A program made the translations under genes and the position numbers. A stretch of DNA of 57,658 nt from Nemertoderma westbladi. Its lineage: Eukaryota > Xenacoelomorpha > Nemertodermatida > Nemertodermatidae. The notes below the pieces were generated by a model. That model did not search any database. It saw nothing but the letters and a program-made list of their open reading frames with translations, and was not told the origin of the DNA. Shown piece by piece: positions 10,336-19,737 of the stretch (position 1 is its first letter; each line of letters begins with the position of its first letter). Location: contig JAUCBJ010003297.1 of NCBI GenBank assembly GCA_032718475.1, positions 1 through 57,658 of the forward strand, read 5' to 3'.

Positions 10336-11882
10336 AAAATGTCCGACAAGAGGGATGCAGAAGTGTAGTAAGAGATAGTGAAGTTAGAAGTGGCGGGTGG
10401 GGGGGGGGGGGCTACGGGCACCCCACCGCGAGAGATTAGTAGTGAGAGAGGGGGGGCAGAGAGTGTCCCACAGGCGTCGGCGGATAATGCGCGGGCCAAG
10501 CTAGGTAAATCGCAACACCCGGCGATGGAGAGTAATAGGGGGATTACGAGTATCACCAGCGGCGTGCGATCGAGCAGAGAGAGACAGGTTGACGTCGCGA
10601 GAGGGCGGGCGATGGAACGTCGAGCCCAGTCAGAAGAGAGAAGATTAGTAGAGTTTAATAGAGAGGTCGAAGATAGAAGAAGATTAGTAGAGTTTAACCG
10701 AGAGGTCGAAGAGAGAAGAAAGGAAGATAATAGAAGAGTCGTTGCTAGGAGCAACCGGAGAGCGAGGACGGATAGCGAGCCGTCGCTAGTAAAGATGGAG
10801 TTAGGGAGTCAGTGGGGTCGAACTTCGGGAGATTGCTGTCGCCCCGGAGAAACGCACCGCACGCCAGGAGAGGGGTACAGGACGTACCGATACGAAGACG
10901 AGAGCAGGATAGGGGATCGAAGAGAAGCTTCCCGACGGGATGTAGCTGCCGATCGAGAGTACGGTAGTCGCGGGGAGATTCGAGATTTGCGAAGAATAAA
11001 CTTCGGTTCGGAAGGGCACATGCAGACTGCATGACATATTGTAGGCCTTACTGCACATACTATTATAGGCCATGCTGGGAGAGATAGAGTAGGCGATAGG
11101 GTAGCGCGAACGACGGGATTAAACCCGGAAGTTGCGGAGTACATACCGGTAGGTAGGCGAGAGGTAGGTAGGCCTATATCGGTACAGCAGCATGACTATA
11201 ATACACAGGGACATAACATATATCCAGGGGAGGGGAGAGTTATTGTAGATAGATGTATGGGCCCCGATATATTAACATCAACCCCAGTACCAAACATACC
11301 GGCGGGGGGGGGGGGGGGGGGGGACAGGGTGACATTCCCCCATCACAATATCAACAATATACCCCAATAGGAGCAAGAACATCGAACCCCTTGGATGAGA
11401 GCAGGTCGTGCGACACGGAAATATGGAGGGGGCCGTTACCCCCAATGATATATCCGACGCAACAAGCCATGTCAACAGATAGGATGGACGGACCGCACCC
11501 AATAGGAGAGTCTGTACAACATCCATCGAACCCATTGGAAGCGCAAGCGATGGGAATGGCCACATTAATTGATGCATTAAAGACCAGGATCGAGTTACCA
11601 CCAGTCGAGCCATTTAAATTCGACGGAAGTAGGCCGGAAGAATACCTGCAGTTTCGGCGCATGTACAGCAACGAGATATTAAGTAAGAACTTGACGCAGG
11701 CGGAGTGCCTAAAATATCTGCAAGTATATACAGGAGGCCCAGCATACGACATCGTGAGGCAATACCAGGGCATCGAGGGCGGCTTCACGACAGCATGGCG
11801 GGCGTTAGATAGGGAGTACGGGCACCCAGCCAAGATCATCCGGCAAACCCTGAGAGGCATAACATATGGGTGGCCTACAGGA
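10336..11882 (+). pseudogene. gag: Element D gag, middle part (frameshifted)
   Basis: Two further open stretches (10378-11034 and 11253-11882) continue the gag. The first is basic and coiled-coil-like. The second carries the BEL/Pao gag core (DUF1759 type: PPVEPFKFDGSRPEEYLQFR... with ALDREYGHPAKI). G-runs of 13 (10399-10411) and 20 (11304-11323) lie at or near the frame changes. A segment near 10240-10440 is a tandem duplication, since both copies contain AGAGATAGTGAAGTTAGA. The gag is cut at 11882 by insertion of element C, with CAGGA as the duplicated target. Confidence 0.75.
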
Positions 11883-12334
11883 TGTTACAGCCGGTCTCGT
11901 TTACCTTAACTTATTGTGCTATATCTTATTGTGCTATATGTTATTCCACCTACCGGTCATTTCACAAACTGAATATATTATTAGCCAATAGAAATAAGCC
12001 ACCTTTATGTTTGGTATATATACCTATCTGTGTGTGTCATTATGTACTTCTGTTGTATAAACTCATTCTGCATTCTGTTCTTTGTTAGTTATAGTTCATT
12101 AGGCCTAGGTCTAGGTATTCATGTCTTCATCGTATGTAATGTAATATTATTGTTTAGACCTACCTGCATCTGGAGACACATATGTAACTCGTAACACTGT
12201 AACAAGTAACCATTAAATGTAACATAAGTAACTTCATTATTATACTTTCCGATTTTCTCAACTATATTGCGGCGAATGTATGACAGGCCGACTTTTCTCG
12301 CTCACCCGGCTCTAAACGCAGTTCCGTCATTTCA
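11883..12334 (+). repeat. Element C 5' LTR (452 bp)
   Basis: Canonical TG...CA ends. It differs from the 3' LTR at two sites that I could see (TATGTACTTC against TATGTAGTTC, and GAATGTATG against GAATGAATG). A TATATA-type promoter stretch lies near 12017-12024. Confidence 0.95.
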
Positions 12335-12508
12335 TGGTGCGGTGACCCGGGAACGGTAAGTTCTAGTTTAATACGTCTTTGTCTGCTATCCCGGTACCGG
12401 TATCCAGTCAGCATCAACAGCTACCGTTAGACCGTAATCTCAGTCCAGTAGCTATCGACTACCTACATTAAACCTAACCTATCCTGATTTACTGTTGTTA
12501 TTTGCGTG
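12335..12508 (+). other. Element C leader with candidate primer-binding site
   Basis: The base right after the LTR starts TGGTGCGGTGACCCGG, and a TGG at this position is what a tRNA-CCA primer would pair with. I could not assign the tRNA. The rest of the 174-bp leader has GGTACCGG-like palindromes and no gene. The listed frame could open at GTG 12506, but ATG 12509 is the first real start codon. Confidence 0.55.
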
Positions 12509-13892
12509 ATGACTACCCCTGTGACTGGTGCCGTTGGCGTGGATACTGCCAACGCCCTGGTCTTCGATGACACCGGTAGTGTCTCGGGTGGTGGTCACGG
12601 TTCTACAGCATCGTATAGGTCCTTGGGTACCGGTACGGGAGGTGCGGGTGGTGCGCTACCCGAAGCAGACAATACGATAATCGAGACGCGTGGCGTTATT
12701 GGAGCCGGTGGAATTTCTTCTGGTGGCATTGTGGAGGGTCCGGGTTTAGTTGAGGATGACGAAGACGACGAGGAACCCCAACTAGTTGATCCCATTGTCG
12801 CTAAAAGAAATCGAGCAGCTCGGAAATGCGCTTTTACTAAGTTGTTCAACCGAATTACCGAACTTGTACATAGTAAAGGAAGCCGGTCCGCGCTTAGGTC
12901 ACTCCTATACGAGTTGGAAGAACGGGCTGTCGAATGTTTCGCAGCCCACAAATCTTACGTCAACTGCATTGCAGATGATGTAGACGCCGACATCGCAGCT
13001 GACCGATGGTTATCATCGCTGAAAGATGCACACCAGCGGTGCGTGGAGTCTGTAGAATTCTATTTAAATTCTCGTCATGGAGAACCTTCCTCTGTGGCTA
13101 CCAGTCGAGTTCCTTCTCGTTTATCGAAACCTGCTAACAGTAATGCTTCTAAGTTGTCATTGGCGGCTCAACAGGAGGACCTGCTACAGGAACGTGAACT
13201 ACAATTAGCTCAGTTTCGGCGCGATAGAGATCTACGAGCAAAGAAACGGGAACAGCAAAGACAGAATGAAGAACTTAAAGAGTCTCTACAACTCCGTTCA
13301 TTGTATAACAGTGTGGAACGTTCTCGCCTTTCTGTCAACCTGGAACAGAAAAGAGCTGTCCAGGAGGGACAGATGGATCTCGAGCAGAGACTTTTAGATT
13401 TCGATTGTGGCGTTCCTACATTGGCTGGTGGCGTTCAAATACCAGCCAGTGGCGTTCCTACATTGGCTGGTGGCGTTCAAATACCAGCCAGTGGCGTTCC
13501 TACATTGGCTGGTGGCGTTCAAATACCAGCCAGTGGCGTTCATATATCAGCTGGTAGCATTCCTATATCAGCTGGTGCCGTTCTAACACCAGCTGGTGGC
13601 GTTCCTATACCAACTGGTGGCGTACCTATACCAACTGGTGGCGTACCTATGTCAGCTGGTGGCGCTCATATACCAGTTAGTGGCGTTCCTATACCGGTTG
13701 ACGGTGTTCCTATACCAGCTGATGGCGTTCCTATTCTCGTTGGTTGCGTTCCTCACCCAGTTGGTGGCGTTGCTACTAGCAGTGTCTCTACACCAGCTAT
13801 AGGAGAATCCGTTCCGTTTTCTAAGCAACGTCTGTTTGTTCCTAGCTCGACGGATCCTATGTCCATTCTCAGTCAGCCTTTTCCAGATTTAC
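12509..13892 (+). CDS. gag: Element C gag, N-terminal part (fused to LINE)
   Basis: First ~460 residues of the C gag. There is a Gly-rich acidic start, a helical region (about 95-190), a Gln/Glu/Arg-rich coiled coil (about 225-300), then a block of 7-residue repeats (about 302-425, GVPIPTG/GVQIPAS type) and a proline-containing linker. The frame was cut at 13892 by a LINE in the same orientation, and by chance the LINE frame continues it, so the genome now shows one open frame to 16933. The gag continues at 16994-17040 and, after element B, from 35782, all in one consistent frame. Confidence 0.8.
13409..13775 (+). repeat. 21/42-bp minisatellite in gag of C
   Basis: Three near-perfect 42-bp units (13409-13534; GVPTLAGGVQIPAS each) are followed by about eleven more diverged 21-bp units with the pattern GV-x-IP-x-(S/G/D)G. 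The period is a multiple of three, so length changes would keep the frame. Confidence 0.9.
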
Positions 13893-16800
13893 CAGGGAGG
13901 CCAGATTGTGATGGGGAGAGGGATTCTGGAGTTGGAGGCTACTCTCATGTTCCACCCCGACCAACAAAGCCATTGGTGAATCTGAGGCAAGTCACTAGAC
14001 TAGCCTCAGTAAACACCCTAACACTCGGGTCCCCAATGCGACAAGGTGAGCTGACTGCCTTGGCAGATAAGCTCTCTCTTAGCGCAGTGGGTGTTCAAGA
14101 GCACCGAATGCAGACTGGACAGACTGATGAGGTTCTGATTAAGGACATGGGGGGCGGTTGGCGACTCGCCCTCGCGTCAGCAGATGATAGTGGCAATGGT
14201 GGAATTGGTCTATTGATGAATCCAACTGCACATGCAGCATTGGACAAAATAGACCAAATCTCTAACCGCATCATCCGTTGCCACTTCTCATGTTCTGGAA
14301 GACTGGCTAAGAAGTTTCCTAAGGTGGTTCTGATTGTGTGCTACTCTCCAACTAGTGTTGCCCCTGTAGAGGAGGTGGAAAATTTCTACCACAATCTACA
14401 AGCAGCTACTGATGGAGTGGATCAGCATGCATTCTTAACATTCCTGGGAGACTTTAATGCAAGTCTGCATCAATCACCTACATCGCCCTGGGTCTATAGC
14501 AATAGTGTTAACCGAAATTCTGTCCATCTTCAGGATTTTATCTCTGGAAATGGATTGTTTTCGGCTGGAACCCAGTTCAAGAAGCGAACTGGAAAGCTAT
14601 GGACTCATAGTGGACCCAGTGGTCACAAGTCCCAGATAGACCATATTCTGTTTCGTAGGAAATACAGGAGCTCTATACAAGACTGTAATGCATTTACACT
14701 TCGACCCTTCTCCAGTGATCACCGCCTTCTTGTGGCCAAGGTAAGACTTAGTCTGCGTGCTAGCAGAACAACGAAATCTGCCTTGCCGCGGCATGACTGG
14801 TCCTCTCTGTTGCAACAGCCAAGTGTGAGATCCAGCTTCACACTACAGCTGAGCAACAGGTATGAGGCTCTTGCCTCTGAGGCGGCAGATCACTGTGAGG
14901 GCTATACTGCCTTTACAGAAGCAGTTAAGTTAGCAGCTGCAGAAACAGTTCCTGTATACCCTCGAAACAGGAAAAGGGCCCCCTGGACTGACAACAAAAT
15001 TCAAAAGTGCCGAAATGACCTTCATAAGGCGCAGAAAGAGTCCCGACTCAAACAGACTACAGCGGCCAAGAATGCAGTTAAGGCTGCATCTAGGTCCCTG
15101 AACAGGCAGTACTCTGTTAATCTACAGGAGCTAATAAACCAACAGGTTGATGCCATCAATGATGCTGACGACAGCAGGCAATCATCCCAGGCATGGAAAT
15201 CGATCAATCTGCTTACTGGGCGGAAAAGCCAACCAACCACCAAGGTTAAGGCTGAATCACCAGCCGATCGCCTCAATGGTTGGAAAGCCCACTTTGAAAA
15301 GCTCCTCAATAATGACAGGGTATTGCCTGATAACTTTATAGAAGTAAAGGTGTCTGAGTCTGTACTCCCAGATATTCCCATTGGCGATATCTCCTTTGCA
15401 GAAGTGAAGGCTGCTGCAAAGAGCATTAAGACCAATCGTGCCAGTGGAGTAGATGGTGTTCCCCCTGAGGTCTTTAAAATACCTGAGTGTTTAAAGCTCA
15501 TCTATCCCATCATAGTAGACATGTACCGTACAACAAGAGTCCCACAAGAAATGAAAACAAATAAGTTGGTGCCAGTTCCCAAGAAGGGCAACCTAACACT
15601 CTATGGTTCTTTTCGGGGAATCTCATTGATCTCGATTGCTGCAAAGCTATACAATAGGATTCTATTAAATCGCATCAGGGATCCCATTGAGAGACTGCTC
15701 CGTGGAAATCAGAATGGGTTCCGTAAAGGTCGTGGGACCATGGAGCCCATTTTGGCACTTAGAAGGATAATTGAAGAATTATCAAAAAAGAAAGACAGGC
15801 ATCTGGCTGTTATCTTTGTTGACTTCTTCAAGGCCTTTGATTCAGTCTCTCGATCACGTATGTTCAGCATACTTTCATTATATGGGATTCCTGATGAAAT
15901 TATTGCAGCAATCAGATCAGTATACGATGGTTCGACAACATTTGTGTCTACTGTTGACGGTGACACAGAACCATTTGAAGTGTTATGGGGCGTCCTCCAA
16001 GGAGACACACTTGCACCATTCTTGTTCATTATTGTGGTTGACTATGTTCTACGCATGTCCTTAGATCATCATAATGATGATGGGGTGATGATAACTCCAC
16101 CTACTGGCTCCAGAAGTCGAGGAAATCCTGCCAAGTACCTAACTGATCTAGACTTCGCTGATGACTTAGGAGTACTCTCAGAATCATTAGAGGGAGCCCA
16201 ACGGCTCCTCAGCTCATTAGAACATGCTGCTTCTAGTGTTGGTCTTTTTATTAACTCCAGAAAGACCAAAATTCTGACAGTTAACTTTGAAAGTCCTCAG
16301 CAAGTCTCTGATCGGATGAGCATAAGCTCAAAGGATGGTATGCTTGAGCATGTGGACGACTTCTGTTACCTGGGATCATGGATCCGGAAGTCAGGTGAGG
16401 ACCTTCGAATACGTAAGGGAAAGGCATGGGCAGCCTTGAATAGGCTTTCCAGGATTTGGAAGTCACCGAGAATTAATCGGAAACTTAAGGTCCGATTATT
16501 TAGAGCAGCAGTAGTTCCAGTACTCCTCTATGGGAGTCCATGCTGGGCTCTAACTGCTGAGGACACCAAATCTCTGGATGGCACATTCACAAGAATGCTA
16601 CGCCGGGTTCATTGTGTCAAGTACAATGCACACATCTCCAACCAGACACTATATAACATTGGAGGTGTCTCATTGGTTCCCCCAAGCTTGACACTAGAAC
16701 AAAATCGCCTCCGCTTTGCAGGACATTGCTTTCGCCGTGAGGACCAGCCAGTGCATAATCTTGTACTTTGGCAGCCTCATGGAGTGAATAAGCATGGTGG

Positions 16801-16933
16801 ACAGCCCATGACTTTCTTGAGACGCATCTTAAAGGACACTGGCCTTAAAGATGCGGATGATCTAGCAAATGTCATGGGTGATAGGGAGTTGTGGCGGTGC
16901 AATTTTGTTGACAAGCCGGCACAGCATTCTTAA
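13893..16933 (+). CDS. LINE endonuclease-reverse transcriptase
   Basis: About 1013 codons, open throughout. The AP-type endonuclease occupies roughly the first 290 residues, with catalytic-type motifs VGVQEHR, LGDFNA and SSDHRLL. The reverse transcriptase follows: fingers (NRASGVDGVPPEVFK), FRGISL, NGFRKGRGT, IFVDFFKAFDSV, LQGDTLAPFLF, and the catalytic FADD at 16154-16165. Next come a thumb (LYGSPCWALT) and a basic C-terminal region. It would nick DNA and copy its RNA at the target. It resembles RTE-clade proteins, including those annotated in animals as craniofacial development protein 2-like. The first ATG inside the LINE is at 14036; the open frame extends upstream into the gag of C. All motifs look intact. 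Confidence 0.9.
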
Positions 16934-16981
16934 AAATGCAGCTGCAATGCAGCATGCCGATCCTAGTAGTAGTAGTAGTAG
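13893..16981 (+). mobile_element. LINE, RTE type, inserted in gag of C
   Basis: A 3089-bp insertion flanked by a 12-bp TSD, TTCCAGATTTAC (13881-13892 and 16982-16993). It has one endonuclease-RT frame, a 3' untranslated region of only about 48 bp and a tail of TAG repeats (16964-16981). A short 3' UTR with a microsatellite tail is typical of the RTE group. The endonuclease start appears complete, so truncation at the 5' end, if any, is small. Confidence 0.93.
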
Positions 16982-17040
16982 TTCCAGATTTACATGTGTG
17001 CAATAACAATGTTAACAATCCATATACCCCTGTTAATAAT
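16982..17040 (+). pseudogene. gag: Element C gag, 47-bp fragment between insertions
   Basis: After the second copy of the LINE TSD (16982-16993), 47 bp of Asn-rich gag remain before element B. Reading frame and composition (Asn-rich before and after) join both to the part ending at 13892 and to the part resuming at 35782. The last five bases, ATAAT, are the TSD of B. Confidence 0.85.
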
Positions 17041-17167
17041 TATAGAATTATATTCCCTAAATGCCGTGGATTTTCAAAATTTTATTTTATTCGAATTAAC
17101 TTTGTAAAAGATTACTTTGAGTCCTCATTTGTGTTTGTTCTATCATTTGTACGCCTATTGGTCAAGT

Positions 17168-17240
17168 GGTTCAGTAGCTCAGTCGGTAGAGCGTTGGAAA
17201 TTATATGTGTAGTAGGTATTGAGTTCGAATCCTAGTAAGT
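17168..17240 (+). other. tRNA-like unit inside LTR of B
   Basis: A-box TAGCTCAGTCGG (17175-17186) with a good D-arm (GCTC...GAGC), and a B-box-like GAGTTCGAATCC (17221-17232). The T and acceptor stems do not pair well. Together these are an internal RNA polymerase III promoter layout, about 130 bp into the U3 region. Confidence 0.6.
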
Positions 17241-17410
17241 GCGAATTATTTTTTGTGCAGAATTTCAACTCATTTAAATTAACCGCTACAAATTAATTGC
17301 ATTTGTCTGTACCAATGAGACTGTAGTTATTTGATTGTAACCAATGTCGTGCAAGTTATATATTAGCTGGACCAATAGCTATCTTTAAAAACCTGTTAGA
17401 ACCTATAGAA

Positions 17411-17432
17411 CAATCGAGAATTTTCTCGATTG
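17411..17432 (+). promoter_or_regulatory. Perfect palindrome upstream of TATA box
   Basis: Arms CAATCGAGAA and TTCTCGATTG around a central TT, ending 18 bp before the TATA box. In element A (2357-2378) the corresponding site is also a perfect palindrome, with arms CAATCTAGAT and ATCTAGATTG. Both differing positions are changed together on the two arms. Confidence 0.65.
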
Positions 17433-17450
17433 ATTGCAGCACAAATTTGC

Positions 17451-17460
17451 TATATAAAGG
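17451..17460 (+). promoter_or_regulatory. TATA box of element B
   Basis: TATATAAAGG, the only strong TATA match at this point of the LTR. Element A has TATAAAAGG at the corresponding place, followed in both by the same GTGCGATTTGTTCATTAGTTAT stretch, where the transcript probably starts. Confidence 0.6.
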
Positions 17461-17565
17461 TGCGATTTGTTCATTAGTTATACCTCTCAGATTATCTTAT
17501 CTTATCAATATTCTGTCGTGCTTAGTTTATTTCAGATTACATTGTATTATAATTATATCTTCTGT

Positions 17566-17571
17566 AATAAA
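17566..17571 (+). terminator. Candidate poly(A) signal of element B
   Basis: AATAAA about 110 bp after the TATA box. It would lie inside the R region, so the transcript from the 3' LTR (copy at 34412-34417) could end soon after it. Confidence 0.5.
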
Positions 17572-18944
17572 GTCAGAATTATTGCTAATCTGCTTTTTCT
17601 ATCTGTTTTACCATGATTCACCATGGTGAACCCAACTAAAGAACAGGATGGCCGGCTAGAGATCGGGCCGCAGCAATGAACGGGAACATCACGGGAATGT
17701 AGATAAGAGACAACCCGCAATACCATCTTGAGTTATTCGCCCATCGCCTGAAAGGTTAGACAGCGTTCGACGCCTCGCTACCTAAGCGTAAGACCAAAGA
17801 TCAAAAGGTAGAAGTAGTGACACGCTGTGAGCCTAAAATTACATCTTAGGGACTGTACTGTCTTGATTCAGGAAAAACCACAGTAGACCTTCATATTCCT
17901 ACGGGAGGAGAGAGAGAGCAGGCAGATACTAGTACGCAGATAGGACGTAGGCACACCGGTACGAAGCATACAAATTGGTAGGGTGCAGCAAACTGTACGC
18001 CTAACTCTTGCTAAGTACAGGTGCGTGTGCGACTATTTGCAGTACAACAGTGTCCATTGCATTAGAACTTGTAGGCTAGGAGGGTCGTTGTGTTTCACCT
18101 GAATTAGGATTGTACCGTTCAGGCGGTAGGGCAGTTTACAACTAGGCGCAAATAAATTGAGGCTATTAGGGATATACTAACATCTACCGTGTCCCCGCCA
18201 ACGCCCTAATAGGAAGTTACCCGGACTACCTAGGTGACTAAAATTCTAGATAGGATGCCAGGATAGCTATTAGTAACTGTACGCCTACTGTAGTAAACTA
18301 ACACATCTCTTCTTAGTATCAGGGACCTGGTACCTAAAATTGCCGAATTCAGGGCGTAGCATTAACCTTATGCCTGAATTTGAGTCCTGGAAATACGCAA
18401 GAGGGGAAGGAACCTTATCATTCGTGAGTATTGGACCTACAAGTTACAAAAATTAGAATATTCGTAAAATGCACACCGTACCCAGTAATTATATATGTGA
18501 AGGAGCAAAACTGTTTTTGACCGTTCAGAATTAACACACGCGTTAGAAATTATTTACACCTCAAAATATATAAAATTAACTTTCGTCCTTACTGTGCTTT
18601 GCCCGCTAGTTAGACATCTCCAAATCTCTGCCTCTGTACCTAGCTAGCGTCCCTTCGCCCAACCATATAAATCACACCGCGGCAAAGTATACGAGCCCCT
18701 TAGTCCGTCAGTGAGTCAGCCTGATTTTAGGATTCGCTGCGCGGGATTTTGTTTTATCGAAGTTTGTCTGCTCGTAGACTGTTTTCTGCCTCACCGGTTA
18801 TAAGAGATCAATACTGCAATATATTCGCTTACTTAGAGTTTACTGTTTTGGTGAGAAGGTCGGATTTATGATTTGATTCACAAACTTTACAGTAGGATAT
18901 TGCAGGTATTGTTACCGTCTCTTCCATATAGTAGGAATATGTTT

Positions 18945-18964
18945 TACTGAACTACGGTTCGGTA
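18945..18964 (+). promoter_or_regulatory. UACG-loop hairpin at the primer-binding position
   Basis: Stem TACTGAAC with GTTCGGTA closing a C(UACG)G tetraloop, starting 14 bp after the LTR. In element A (52818-52837, minus strand) the stem is perfect. B differs by one base that makes a G-U pair. There is no TGG-type tRNA-complementary site right after the LTR. Confidence 0.55.
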
Positions 18965-19530
18965 GGACTAAAGTTATTTGAAAATTTTGTATTTTGAGGT
19001 AAAAATTTATATTTGATTAGCTAAGTGCTAATTTTGAAATAAAATTTGATTTGAACCGCGTGTAAAATATTTTTTGGAATTGAATACCGGTGTTTAAAAG
19101 GGTTTAAATACCATATTGTACCGGTACAAAATTTTCGTAAAAGTAAAACCTAACTCTTTTGTTTTTCAGGATTCAGAACTCATTTCTAGACTGTAACGGG
19201 AGCAAGACCGTGTTTAGCAAGTTTGGGAGATAGATAACTCAACAACTTTGGTTGGGAAAATCGCGTTTCGTCCGCAATGTTAAAAACGGAAAGGTTCACG
19301 TTCGGTTTGTATCTGGGAATCTGTTTTTCTGGAGAATTATTGGAGTGGGTGAGTTTGAAAAGTTGCATAAATAAGTTAGGCATTACCGTATTAGTTAAAA
19401 TTATTGTGGGTTCCACTGTCTCAAGTATTTATGCATTCCGTATGATTTCTTTGTTCATTGCTGAATTAGTCCGTATTATTGTATTTAATTTACCTTTTGA
19501 TAACGCATATCGTTATCCGATTTATTTGTT

Positions 19531-19689
19531 ATAAAATTGGCCGCTAGGCTAATTTTATTATATACTTATTCCGTGACATTTATTTGCTGTAAAATTGGCC
19601 GTTTAGGCTAATTTTATCCATCTGCTATAAAATCGGCCGGTAGGCTAATTTTATATGACTGTAATTAGTACCGTTTTGATATAAAACGG
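19531..19689 (+). repeat. Leader hairpin array of element B
   Basis: Three related hairpins (19531-19558, 19589-19617, 19627-19654) have arms of the type ATAAAATTGGCC and GGCTAATTTTAT. A fourth, unrelated hairpin (CCGTTTT-GATAT-AAAACGG, 19671-19689) ends 48 bp before the gag ATG. Element A has a single copy of the first type near 52221-52249. Confidence 0.75.
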
Positions 19690-19737
19690 TAAGTTTGATA
19701 CTTTGACACTCACTTTACTTGACTTACAACTACCGAA

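Larger units (their letters stand above)
17041..18930 (+). repeat. Element B 5' LTR (1890 bp)
   Basis: Starts TATAGAATTA and ends CTTCCATATA, non-canonical ends confirmed by the TSD. Near its 5' end it has a tRNA-like unit (17168-17240), then a perfect palindrome (17411-17432), a TATA box (17451-17460) and an AATAAA (17566-17571). Transcription probably begins about 30 bp after the TATA box, giving a very long U5 of more than 1.3 kb. That long U5 holds no clear frame. Confidence 0.95.
18931..19737 (+). other. Element B leader
   Basis: 807 bp between the 5' LTR and the gag ATG, without a convincing gene. It begins with a hairpin at the expected primer-binding position, has a TTTGTTTTTCAG stretch resembling a splice acceptor (about 19157-19168), and ends with four hairpins (19531-19689). 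The leader of A (52138-52851) is similar but has fewer hairpins. Confidence 0.7.

Noticed and set aside
13596-13802. Hydrophobic repeat protein in another frame of the gag minisatellite
   Set aside because: A regular pattern is forced by the 21-bp repeat; the gag frame explains the DNA.
12509-16933. A domesticated host gene encoding a gag-RT fusion
   Set aside because: The LINE has an exact 12-bp TSD and microsatellite tail, and the gag resumes beyond it, so it is simply an insertion. The fusion is kept only as an observation.
17168-17240. A functional tRNA gene
   Set aside because: A and B boxes are good, but the T and acceptor stems do not pair and no normal anticodon arm forms.
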